Assembly (NCBI RefSeq): GCF_018327705.1
Contig: NZ_BNEM01000001.1
Location: 1,116,001-1,180,000, forward strand
Reading direction: 5' to 3'
Length of the DNA: 64,000 nt
DNA from: Catellatospora sp. TT07R-123
Lineage (GTDB): Bacteria; Actinomycetota; Actinomycetes; Mycobacteriales; Micromonosporaceae
The notes under the pieces were generated by a model, which was given only the letters and a program-made list of their open reading frames with translations, had not been told where the DNA came from and did not search any database. Of the stretch, positions 26,668 to 34,342 are shown in pieces. A program made the position numbers and the translations under genes. Position 1 is the stretch's first letter, and each line of letters begins with the position of its first letter.

Positions 26668-27173
26668 GGCTCGGCCCGGTCCAGCAACCGGTAGGCGCCC
26701 TGGTGGTACAGCAGCGGCTCGGCGTCGCGGTGCTCGGCGTGGACCGGGCGGCCCAGCACGATCACGTGGTCACCGGCGGGCACCCGGGCGTCGACCTCGC
26801 ACACCAGGGTCGCCATGACGCCGTGCAGCAGCGGCATCCCGTACGGGCCGGGCGTCCACGCGCCGAGGTCGGCGAACCGGTCGACGTTCTTGGTCGCGAA
26901 CGTGCGTGCCAGCTCCTGCTGGTCGGCCGCGAGCAGGTGCACGGCGACGTGCCGGGCCTGCTGGACGGCCGGCCAGCTGGTGGAGTCGCGGTCCAGGCAG
27001 AACGAGACCAGCTGCGGGCGCAGCGACACCGAGGTGAACGAGGTGGCGGTGAACCCGGCCGGGGGCAGGCCCGGCCCGCCGGGCGCGGTGACCACGGTGA
27101 CCGTGGTCGCGTGCCGGCGCAGCGCGCCCAGCAGCAGGTGCGGGTCGATGCCGTACGGCGCGGTGACCGTCAT
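26664..27173 (-). CDS. Flavin reductase domain protein (FMN reductase partner)
   Basis: A 169-residue protein of the flavin-reductase (split-barrel) family: ALRRHATTVTVVTAPG, GFTATSFTSVSLRPQLVSFC and FATKNVDRFADLG, followed by CEVDARVPAGDHVIVLGRPV. It reduces FMN with NAD(P)H and hands it to the two-component monooxygenase encoded immediately upstream. It overlaps the neighbours on both sides by 4 bp, which ensures stoichiometric synthesis. Confidence 0.9.
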   Translation of the reverse strand: MTVTAPYGIDPHLLLGALRRHATTVTVVTAPGGPGLPPAGFTATSFTSVSLRPQLVSFCLDRDSTSWPAVQQARHVAVHLLAADQQELARTFATKNVDRFADLGAWTPGPYGMPLLHGVMATLVCEVDARVPAGDHVIVLGRPVHAEHRDAEPLLYHQGAYRLLDRAEP

Positions 27174-28504
27174 ACCAGGGCCTCCTGGCGGATCAGGCTC
27201 GGCACCGGCGGCAGGCCGTAGTGCTCGCGCAGGTTCGTCCCCGTGTACGCGGTGCGGAACAGCCCCCGCTCCTGCAGGATCGGCACGACCTGGTCGACGA
27301 ACTCGGCCAGCCCGCCCGGCAGGTGCGGCGGCATGATGTTGAACCCGTCCGCGGCACCCTGGGTGAACCACAGTTCGATCTCGTCGGCGATCTGCACCGG
27401 CGTGCCCGCGACGACCCGGTGGCCGCGGCCGCCGCCGAGCCGCCCGAGCAGCTGCCGGATGGTCAGGTCCTCCCGGCGGGCCAGGTCCACCACCAGCCGG
27501 TAGCGGCTCTGCATGCCCTCGGTCGAGGTCTCGTCCGGCAGCTCGGGCAGCGGGCCGTCCAGCGGGTGCCCGGACAGGTCCGTGTTGAGCAGCGACGACA
27601 GCTGCGCCAGCGCGTACTCCGGGATGATCAGCTCTTCCAGCTCCCGCGCCAGGGCGTCGGCCTCGGCCCGCGTGGCGCCGAGCACCGGGGCGATGCCGGG
27701 CAGGATGAGCAGCTGGTCGGGGTCGCGGCCCAGGGCCAGCGCGCGTGCCTTGACGTCGGCGTAGAACGCCTGCCCGTCGGCGAGGGTCTGCTGCGCGGTG
27801 AAGACGGCCTCGGCGTACCGGGCGGCGAAGTCCTTGCCGTCCTCCGACGAGCCCGCCTGCACCAGCAGCGGCCGCCCCTGCGGCGAGCGCGGCACGTTCA
27901 GCGGCCCGCGTACGGCGAAGTGGTCGCCGACGTGGTTGACCTCGCGGACCAGGTCGGTGTCGGCGAAGACGCCGCCGTCCTTGTCGTAGCGCAGCGCCTC
28001 GGCGTCCCAGCTGTCCCACAGCCGCAGCGCCACCTCGACGAACTCCGCGGCCCGCTCGTAGCGCCAGGCGTGGGTGGGCAGCACGCTGCGGTTGAAGTTC
28101 TGCGCCTCCCGCTCGGTGCCGGAGGTGACGATGTTCCAGCCGGCCCGGCCGCCGCTGATGTGGTCCAGCGAGGCGAACTTGCGGGCCAGGTGGAACGGCT
28201 CGTTGTAGGTCGTCGACGCGGTCGCGATCAGGCCGATGTGCTCGGTGACCGCCGCGATGGCCGCCAGCAGCGTCAGCGGCTCGAACACGCTGGAGACGTT
28301 GCGGCGTACGTTGTTCCAGGTGGCGAGCCCGTCGGCGAGGAACACCGAGTCGAGCAGGCCGCGCTCGGCGGTCTGGGCCAGGTGCTGGAAGTGGCGTACG
28401 TCGGCGACCTTGCTCGGGTCGGCGCGGTCCAGGCGCCAGGCGGCCTCGTGATGGCCGACGCCCATCAGGAACGCGTTGAGATGGAGCTGCCGTCGGGTGG
28501 TCAC
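27170..28504 (-). CDS. LLM-class flavin-dependent monooxygenase (NtaA/SnaA/DszA family)
   Basis: A 444-residue protein starting at GTG 28504. Family features are LHLNAFLMGVGHHEAAW at the start, ATASTTYNEPFHLARKFASL, HISGGRAGWNIVTS and GRPLLVQAGSSEDGKDFAA. The length fits the NtaA/SnaA/DszA subgroup, which uses reduced FMN to oxidise compounds such as nitrilotriacetate, sulfones or sulfonates. With the SsuABC-like transporter and flavin reductase it probably releases sulfite or opens an organosulfur compound (inference). It overlaps both flanking genes by 4 bp. Confidence 0.92.
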   Translation of the reverse strand: MTTRRQLHLNAFLMGVGHHEAAWRLDRADPSKVADVRHFQHLAQTAERGLLDSVFLADGLATWNNVRRNVSSVFEPLTLLAAIAAVTEHIGLIATASTTYNEPFHLARKFASLDHISGGRAGWNIVTSGTEREAQNFNRSVLPTHAWRYERAAEFVEVALRLWDSWDAEALRYDKDGGVFADTDLVREVNHVGDHFAVRGPLNVPRSPQGRPLLVQAGSSEDGKDFAARYAEAVFTAQQTLADGQAFYADVKARALALGRDPDQLLILPGIAPVLGATRAEADALARELEELIIPEYALAQLSSLLNTDLSGHPLDGPLPELPDETSTEGMQSRYRLVVDLARREDLTIRQLLGRLGGGRGHRVVAGTPVQIADEIELWFTQGAADGFNIMPPHLPGGLAEFVDQVVPILQERGLFRTAYTGTNLREHYGLPPVPSLIRQEALV

Positions 28505-29361
28505 GGGGTGTCCTTTCGCCAGGGTGACAGGCGCCGCTCCAGCAGCAGCAACCCGGAGTTGATCGCGACGCCGAGCGCGGAGATGGTGATGATGCCGGCG
28601 TACATGTCGGGGATCGCGAAGTTGTACTGCGCGTAGTTGATGAGGTAGCCGAGCCCGGCCTTGGCGCCGACCATCTCGGCGGCGATCAGCACCAGGATGC
28701 TGACCGCCCCCGCCAGCCGGACGCCGGTGAAGATCGCGGGCACGGCGGCGGGCAGCACGACCTTGGTGAACAGCCGCGGCCCGCGCAGCCCCATCGACCG
28801 GGCCGACTTCAGCAGCAGCGGGTCCACCCCGCGTACGCCGCTGACGGTGTTGAGCAGGATCGGCCATGTGCACGCGTAGCAGACGATCGCGATCTTGGAG
28901 GTCTCGCCGATGCCGAGGATGAGCACGAACACCGGCAGCAGGGCCAGCACGGCGGTGTTGCGCAGCGCCTCCAGCACCGGGTTGAGCAGCCGGGCCACCG
29001 GACCGTACCCGCCGATGAGCAGCCCCAGCGGCACCGCGACCGCCACGGCGAGGGCGAATCCGGCCACGGTGCGCACCAGGCTCGCCTCCAGGTGCACCCA
29101 GAGCTCGCCGCCGGCGGCCAGCTGCCACCAGGCTTGCAGCACCTGCGACAGCGGCGGCAGGAACACCGCGTCCACCAGGCCCAGCCGGGGCGCGGCCTCC
29201 CAGACGGCGGCGAGGGCGACCAGCGCGGCCGACCGGGTGGTCACCGAGCCGAGCAGGCCCCGGACGGTCAGCCGCGGTCGGACCGGCGCGGTGCGGGCGG
29301 CCGGGGCTGCCCGTTCGGCCCGTTCGGCCTGGGCGGTGGGCGCGGGCAGCAGCGCGGTCAT
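28501..29361 (-). CDS. ABC transporter permease, SsuC/TauC type
   Basis: A 286-residue protein with a 45-residue Ala/Arg-rich cytoplasmic start followed by about six membrane helices. The EAA-type loop reads LLLKSARSMGLRGPRLFTKV followed by VLPAAVPAI, as in nitrate/sulfonate/taurine permeases. It overlaps the ATPase gene (ATGA) and the monooxygenase gene (GTGA). Confidence 0.9.
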   Translation of the reverse strand: MTALLPAPTAQAERAERAAPAARTAPVRPRLTVRGLLGSVTTRSAALVALAAVWEAAPRLGLVDAVFLPPLSQVLQAWWQLAAGGELWVHLEASLVRTVAGFALAVAVAVPLGLLIGGYGPVARLLNPVLEALRNTAVLALLPVFVLILGIGETSKIAIVCYACTWPILLNTVSGVRGVDPLLLKSARSMGLRGPRLFTKVVLPAAVPAIFTGVRLAGAVSILVLIAAEMVGAKAGLGYLINYAQYNFAIPDMYAGIITISALGVAINSGLLLLERRLSPWRKDTP

Positions 29362-30182
29362 GCGGCCACCTCCGCCGCGGCACGGGCACCGGCCCGGTCG
29401 GCTTCGGCCTGCTGCGCGGCCAGGACCTCGTCGCGCAGCAGGGTCCAGATCTCGTGCCGGTACCGGCGGAAGTCGGCGCCCGAGCGGACGTCGTCGCCGC
29501 CCCGGTCCAGTGCGACGTCGATGACCTGCTTGATCCGGCCGGGGTTGGACGTCATCACCGCCACCCGCTGCCCGAGGTAGACCGCCTCGTCGATGCCGTG
29601 CGTGATGAACACGATCGTCTTGCCCGTACGCCGCCAGATCCGCAGCAGCTCCTCCTGCAACTGGTCGCGGGTCTGGGCGTCCAGGGCCGCGAACGGTTCG
29701 TCCAGCAGCAGCACGTCGGGGTCGTAGGCCAGGCTGCGCGCGATCGCGACCCGCTGCTTCATCCCGCCCGACAGCTGGTGCGGGTACCGGTCGGCCGCGC
29801 CGCCCAGCCCCACCAGGTGCAGGTACTCGCGGGCCAGCTGCGCCCGCCGCCGCCGCGGCAGCCCCTTGGCCTCCAGCCCGAACTCCACGTTGGCCTGCGC
29901 GGTGCGCCACGGGAACAGGGCGTACTGCTGGAGCACGATCCCCCGGTCCAGACCGGGACCGGTGACCGGGCGGCCGCCGACGCTGATCTCGCCGGTGTCG
30001 GGCCGGGTCAGGCCGGTGAGCAGGTCCAGCAGCGTCGACTTGCCGCAACCGCTGGGCCCGACCAGGACGAAGAACTCCCCCGCCGCGATCTGCAGGTCCA
30101 CGTCGGCCAGCGCGGTCACCCGCCGGCCGGGACCGCCCGGGAACGTCTTGCCCACGCCGGTGAGGCTGATGGCGCTGCTCAT
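29358..30182 (-). CDS. ABC transporter ATP-binding protein, SsuB/TauB type
   Basis: A 274-residue ATPase with a complete set of motifs: Walker A GPSGCGKST, Q-loop VLQQYALFPW, signature LSGGMKQR, Walker B DVLLLDEPFAALD and H-loop FITHGIDEA. RKRR-type basic runs and VMTSNPGRIKQVI are typical of the nitrate/sulfonate/taurine subfamily. It powers the permease encoded next and is coupled to it and to the binding protein by 4-bp overlaps. Confidence 0.94.
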   Translation of the reverse strand: MSSAISLTGVGKTFPGGPGRRVTALADVDLQIAAGEFFVLVGPSGCGKSTLLDLLTGLTRPDTGEISVGGRPVTGPGLDRGIVLQQYALFPWRTAQANVEFGLEAKGLPRRRRAQLAREYLHLVGLGGAADRYPHQLSGGMKQRVAIARSLAYDPDVLLLDEPFAALDAQTRDQLQEELLRIWRRTGKTIVFITHGIDEAVYLGQRVAVMTSNPGRIKQVIDVALDRGGDDVRSGADFRRYRHEIWTLLRDEVLAAQQAEADRAGARAAAEVAA

Positions 30183-31192
30183 CGGGCACCGTCCCGGAAC
30201 GGGTTGTACTCGTTGGTGTACACGTCGGCGACCTTGACCTGCTTGCCCTTCAGCTCGCCGGTCAGGTTGAGCCAGTCCAGCCAGGTCTGGAAGTCGCGCT
30301 CGGCGATGACGCCGCCCTTGGCCGAGATGCCGAAGCTCTTCCAGAACTTCAGCGCCGAGGCGTCCTCGGTGCGCCCGCGCCGCCCGATGATGTCGGTGAA
30401 CCGGGCCACGACCTCCTCGCGCGGGTGCTGCTTCGTCCACTCGATCGCCTGCGCCACGCCCTCGACGAAGGTGCGCACCGTGGTCGGGTTCTTGGCCAGC
30501 ACGTCCTTGCGGAACACGTACGTGCCCGCGTTGAACGCGCCGATCAGGTCGTAGTCGCTGAACAGCTTGCGGACGCCGCCGCGCTCCAGCGCCTTGTCAC
30601 GAAGGATGCCGCCCAGGGCGGCCACGTCGATCTGCCCGGCGCGCAGCGCCTGCTCGGTGTTGACCGGCGGCAGTGCCAGCAGCTCGACCTGCCTGATCTC
30701 GTCGTCGCTCAGCCCGCCGCGCTTGAGGTAGGTCTTGAGCACGGCCTCGGCGTGCGCGCCGAGGGTGTTCATGCCGACCTTCTTGCCGATCAGGTCGCGG
30801 GCCGTGCGGACCGGACCGCCGTCGAGCACGTAATAGCCGATGAACGTGCTCTCGTCCGTGCCGTAGTAGCTGATCACCGACTTGATCGGGGCTCCGGCGG
30901 CGGCCAGCTTGATGACGGCGCCGTTGAAGGCGCCGCCGAAGTGGGTGTCGCCGGTGGTCGCCGCCTGGATGTCCTGCGGGCCGCTGATGGTGTTGCCGAC
31001 CCACTGCAGGGTCAGGTCGCCGAGCAGGCCCAGGTCGGCCGCCAGCTCCGGCAGGGTGACGGCGCCGACCGAGCCCTGGTACTTGAGCTGCTTGAGCTCG
31101 CTGCCGCCCGCGGCGGCCTCCGCACCGCACGCGGCCAGCGGGCCCGCCAGCGCGGTGAGTCCGAGCAGTCGCAGAGAGGTTCGCCTGTTCAT
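30179..31192 (-). CDS. Sulfonate/nitrate-type ABC substrate-binding lipoprotein
   Basis: A 337-residue protein. The N-terminus, MNRRTSLRLLGLTALAGPLA, runs into a lipobox LAAC with an arginine pair, so it may be a Tat-exported lipoprotein. The mature domain is NMT1/SsuA-like: AATTGDTHFGGAFNGAVIKL, GTDESTFIGYYVLDGGP and DLIGKKVGMNTLGAHAEAVL. It is the first gene of the operon, so expression is set by the region 31193-31601. The exact substrate cannot be read from sequence; an alkanesulfonate or related organosulfur compound is the best guess. Confidence 0.9.
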   Translation of the reverse strand: MNRRTSLRLLGLTALAGPLAACGAEAAAGGSELKQLKYQGSVGAVTLPELAADLGLLGDLTLQWVGNTISGPQDIQAATTGDTHFGGAFNGAVIKLAAAGAPIKSVISYYGTDESTFIGYYVLDGGPVRTARDLIGKKVGMNTLGAHAEAVLKTYLKRGGLSDDEIRQVELLALPPVNTEQALRAGQIDVAALGGILRDKALERGGVRKLFSDYDLIGAFNAGTYVFRKDVLAKNPTTVRTFVEGVAQAIEWTKQHPREEVVARFTDIIGRRGRTEDASALKFWKSFGISAKGGVIAERDFQTWLDWLNLTGELKGKQVKVADVYTNEYNPFRDGAR

Positions 31193-31464
31193 GGGTGCCT
31201 TTCGATGCGCGCCGGGCAGGGTCGTCGCCGGCGCGTTGAGGGGTTTTTCGGGTGTGCGGCATCGCCTCGGTGCCGCAGCCTGCGGCGGGCATGCCGAGCG
31301 GGGATCGCCGTGCGAAGTGGGGGGTGCCTTGTCAGCCGGTCAGGCGGCTGCGGGCAGAGGGCCGCCGTCGTTGGCGGGCGGGGTGCTCGCGGCCTGGGTC
31401 ACCGAGGACATCGGGGTGCGCGGGTCATGAGAGGACCGTAGCAGGGACCGGACGGATACTCAAC

Positions 31465-31489
31465 ATCTCCTACCGGATTTATAGGAGAT
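31465..31489. promoter_or_regulatory. Inverted repeat in the divergent gap before the sulfonate-type operon
   Basis: ATCTCCTA (31465-31472), a 9-base spacer, then TAGGAGAT (31482-31489): a perfect inverted repeat in the only AT-rich stretch of the 409-bp gap 31193-31601. The gap otherwise holds no supportable gene; short ORFs on the minus strand do not look like known leader peptides. The repeat is a candidate operator for a sulfur-responsive repressor, with the minus-strand promoter close by (inference). Confidence 0.55.
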
Positions 31490-31601
31490 AGAAGATCGTA
31501 AACACGTTTCGCGTCGCGGCCCGCCCGGTCCATGGCGTGCTACAACTGGGTCGGCCGGAACCGTCCGGTCACGACCGAAGATCCGTGGAACAGGAGTGGC
31601 G

Positions 31602-32339
31602 ATGACCGAGCCGCAGGCCCCGAGCACCGCTCGAATGATCGACTACTGGCTGGGCGGGACGAACCACCACCCGGTCGACGTCGCCGCCGCGCAGGCGTTC
31701 GAGGGTGCGTACGGTCCCTGCGCCGACATCTTCCGGTCGCTGCGCGCCTTCTCCGGCCGGGCCGCCCGGCAGATCGCCGCCGACGGCGTCGACCAGTTCC
31801 TCGTCTTCGGCGCGGGCATCCCGGCGCAGGGCAACGTGCACGAGACCGTGCCGGGCGCCCACGTCCTCTACACCGACTTCGACCCCGAGATCGTCGCGGC
31901 GGGCCGCGAGCTGGTCGCCGGGCTGCCGAACGTCGGCTACGCGCCCGGCGACGCCGCCGACCCTCGCGGCATCGACCCCGGCGCGCTCGACCGGGCGCTG
32001 CCGCAGTGGCGCACCCGCCCGGTCGGGCTGGTCTTCCTCGGGCTGGCCGCGTTCCTCGACGACCCGACCCTGGCCCGCGCCCTGGACCAGATGTACGACC
32101 TGGTGCCCGAAGGCAGCCTGCTCGCATTCGACTTCGACGCGATGGAGCTGACCGGCTACCCCGAGGCCCTGGCGATGATGGGCCCCGGCTTCCACATGCG
32201 CGAGCCCGCCGACTTCGGCGCCCTGCTGGGCCGCTGGCAGGTCACCGCCGACGGCATCGTCCCGGTGGCGCAGTGGCGCCCCGACGGCCCCGCCGAGCAG
32301 GTCCCCGACGCCTTCTGGGGCGGCCTCGCGGTCAAGTGA
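31602..32339 (+). CDS. SAM-dependent methyltransferase, DUF574 (PF04672) family
   Basis: A 245-residue protein starting at ATG 31602 after AGGAG. It has the hallmark start PSTARMIDYWLGGTNHHPVD, followed by GVDQFLVFGAGIPAQGNVHE in the SAM-binding region and VLYTDFDPEIV. Actinomycetes carry dozens of these methyltransferases; their substrates are mostly unknown. It is somewhat shorter than usual (about 265) and has Ala-Gly for the common Gly-Ser in the binding loop. It is monocistronic and ends at a bidirectional hairpin. Confidence 0.88.
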   Translation: MTEPQAPSTARMIDYWLGGTNHHPVDVAAAQAFEGAYGPCADIFRSLRAFSGRAARQIAADGVDQFLVFGAGIPAQGNVHETVPGAHVLYTDFDPEIVAAGRELVAGLPNVGYAPGDAADPRGIDPGALDRALPQWRTRPVGLVFLGLAAFLDDPTLARALDQMYDLVPEGSLLAFDFDAMELTGYPEALAMMGPGFHMREPADFGALLGRWQVTADGIVPVAQWRPDGPAEQVPDAFWGGLAVK

Positions 32340-32395
32340 CCGACCGGACCGCCGCCCCGCGCGACGCGGCCCGCCGGACCGGTCAAGATCGCGCA

Positions 32396-32452
32396 AGTTG
32401 CCGGGCGATCGGGCGTATGTCGGGGAGGAATACGCCCGATTGCCCGGCAACT
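32396..32452. repeat. Convergent-gap hairpin family, copy 1
   Basis: Arms 32396-32418 and 32430-32452 (23 bases, one G-T wobble) around an 11-base loop. The arms share the core AGTTGCCGGGC...GCCCGGCAACT with copies at 47087-47183 and 60641-60707. It sits between the convergent methyltransferase and dioxygenase genes and probably works as a bidirectional terminator. Confidence 0.85.
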
Positions 32453-32468
32453 CGGGTGAAGGGGTGGC

Positions 32469-33293
32469 TCAGCGCAGGCGCCACAGGGCTGGGGTGTTCG
32501 GGGGCTCCCAGCCGGGCAGCGACGTGTGCGCGATCTGGCAGGCGTACGTGGCGCCGCCGTAGGTGACCTGCGCACCGACCGAGTAGGACACGTACGGCTG
32601 CCACGTGCCACCGCTCGGCGTGGTGGGTGTGGGCGACGCGGGCGGCTTGGGCGACGGCGACGACGGGGTGCCCGGCACGTTGAGCACGAAGTCGAACGTC
32701 GCCTGCCGGCCCGAGCCGACCGTCTGCACGTTCATGAGCAGCGCCGGGTCGTACAGGGTGTCGGTGGCGTTGCGCGGCTCGTTCGGGAAGTACAGCTGCG
32801 CGGTCAGGATCGGCCGGCCCGGCGCCTGCACCTTGACGTGGATGTGCCGGGTACGGCCCGGGTACAGCCCCGGCACGATCGCGGTCAGCGTGAACCGGCC
32901 CTGCGCGTCGCTGAACTGGTGCGCGCGGAACCGGTTGCCGACGTTGTCGTAGTTGCCGCCGTTGTCGGCCTGCCAGAAGTCCAGCAGCGCCCCGGCGATC
33001 GGCTGGCAGGCCAGGCCGACGACGTAGCCGGTCAGCGTCAGCGCGGTGCCGGGCCCGTCGACCATCGAGGTGCGCAGCGGCGAACCCGGCTTGAAGTACG
33101 GCCCCTCCATCTGCGGCGGCGTCAGGTCGTCGTCGTCGCAGGCCTCCGGCGTGGCCGCGAGCGGCTGCCCGGAAGGGGTGCGGGCCAGTGCGGGCACCGC
33201 GCCCACCAGCAGCGGCACGGCGGGCGCGACCATCGCCGCGCGCAGCAGGGTCTTGCGTGAGATCCCCGGCGGACGGGGTTGCTCCTCGGTCAT
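32469..33293 (-). CDS. Secreted intradiol dioxygenase fused to a CBM5/12-type binding domain
   Basis: A 274-residue protein. A long Tat-like signal (SRKTLLRAAMVAPAVPLLVG) ends near ALA. The catalytic part is an intradiol ring-cleavage dioxygenase: QMEGPYFKPGSPLR, then LDFWQADNGGNYDN, then GLYPGRTRHIHVKVQAPG. The two Tyr (GPYF, GLYP) and two His (RHIHV) are the expected Fe(III) ligands. After a Pro/Ser/Thr linker the last 45 residues (TWQPYVSYSVGAQVTYGG to the final TPALWRLR) form a chitin/cellulose-binding type-3 domain. A similar fusion, from a cellulolytic Streptomyces, is described in the literature as acting on lignin-derived catechols. It starts at ATG 33293 after AAGGAGA. Confidence 0.93.
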   Translation of the reverse strand: MTEEQPRPPGISRKTLLRAAMVAPAVPLLVGAVPALARTPSGQPLAATPEACDDDDLTPPQMEGPYFKPGSPLRTSMVDGPGTALTLTGYVVGLACQPIAGALLDFWQADNGGNYDNVGNRFRAHQFSDAQGRFTLTAIVPGLYPGRTRHIHVKVQAPGRPILTAQLYFPNEPRNATDTLYDPALLMNVQTVGSGRQATFDFVLNVPGTPSSPSPKPPASPTPTTPSGGTWQPYVSYSVGAQVTYGGATYACQIAHTSLPGWEPPNTPALWRLR

Positions 33294-33363
33294 GGCGGTC
33301 TCCTTGGTGATGGCCTTGCCGGGAACCCTAGCCGCCCAAATAGCCTGATATCGATGGACTTGT

Positions 33364-34242
33364 TCAGGTGATCGTGGTGTTTTCGCCATCGCCGCGCCAC
33401 GTCCACGACACCGACCGCCGGAACTCCCCCGCGCTCGACCCCGTCTCCCGCCGGAAGAACCGGCAGAAGTAGGCCTGGTCGGCGAACCCCAGCTCCCGCG
33501 CGATCTGCGCGATGCTCGACCCGGTGCCCGCCAGCAGCCGCATCGCCTCCACCACCAGCGCGTGCCGCAACAGCTCGCTGGGCGGGCGGCCGGTCGCGTC
33601 CCGGACCGCCTCACCCAGATAGCCCGTCGACACCCCGAGCGCCGCCGCGCACTCGCGCACCGAGCAGCGCCCCGCGCCGGGCCTGGCCAGCAGGTCCAGG
33701 AAGCGCGCGGCCAGTTCCGCCCGCTGCCCCGCCACGGCCGCCACGGGCGCCGCACCGCCAGTGCGGGCCGCCTTGGCCAGCAGGATGTGCAGGTACGCCT
33801 GGAGCACCCCGAGCGAACCCGCGGCGGGTGCGACGTACTCCCGGCGCATCCGCGCCAAGACCGCCAGCGCCTCGTCGGCGTCCTGCGGGTCCAGTGCCAC
33901 GCACGGGCGGCGGCCGAGCTGGTGCAGCAGTTCGCGCACCTGCGGGCACCCGGCCAGGAACGGCTCGTCGAACAGCACCAGCCAGCCGTCCAGCCCGGAC
34001 ACGTCCTGCCAGTGGTGGCTGCGGCCCGGCAGCACCACCGCCAGCTGCGGCGGCCGCAGCGGATACGCCGCCAGGTCCACCACGTGGCTGCCGGTGCCCG
34101 CCCGGACCACGGCGACCTCGTAGAAGGTGTGCCGGTGGGCGAACGGCGCGTGCGACATCGGCCCGTACGCGGCGAACGTGTCGACGGCGAACGGGACCGC
34201 CAGCGACTGCGGCGCGATGAACTCATGCAGCGGCAGGGACAT
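33364..34242 (-). CDS. AraC-family transcriptional regulator
   Basis: A 292-residue protein. An N-terminal cupin sensor (residues 20-110: HAPFAHRHTFYEVAVVRAGT, VLPGRSHHW) is followed by a C-terminal AraC double helix-turn-helix: SVRECAAALGVSTGYLGEAV, PSELLRHALVVEAMRLLAGT and ARELGFADQAYFCRFFRRET. It lies 70 bp upstream of the dioxygenase gene on the same strand, so it probably activates that gene or is co-transcribed with it. Its inducer is unknown; an aromatic breakdown product would fit the context (inference). Confidence 0.92.
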   Translation of the reverse strand: MSLPLHEFIAPQSLAVPFAVDTFAAYGPMSHAPFAHRHTFYEVAVVRAGTGSHVVDLAAYPLRPPQLAVVLPGRSHHWQDVSGLDGWLVLFDEPFLAGCPQVRELLHQLGRRPCVALDPQDADEALAVLARMRREYVAPAAGSLGVLQAYLHILLAKAARTGGAAPVAAVAGQRAELAARFLDLLARPGAGRCSVRECAAALGVSTGYLGEAVRDATGRPPSELLRHALVVEAMRLLAGTGSSIAQIARELGFADQAYFCRFFRRETGSSAGEFRRSVSWTWRGDGENTTIT

Positions 34243-34300
34243 CTCCCGAGCCTGCCGCCCCCTGGCTCGGGACGGCAGTTGTCAGGCGGGTCCTACCGGG

Positions 34301-34333
34301 CCGGTACGCGCCGGGTGGACCGGCGCGTACCGG
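34301..34333 (-). terminator. Hairpin terminator after the secreted hypothetical gene
   Basis: Perfect 14-base arms (34301-34314 and 34320-34333) around GTGGA, 9 bases after the stop of the minus-strand gene that begins at 35383. Without this site transcription would run into the AraC gene. Confidence 0.75.
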
Positions 34334-34342
34334 TGGTGCCGG

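Noticed and set aside
31320-31430. Possible short leader peptide before the sulfonate-type operon
   Set aside because: The short frames on the minus strand (8 and 23 codons) lack the Cys-containing pattern of known actinobacterial sulfur-operon leader peptides and have no clear ribosome site.
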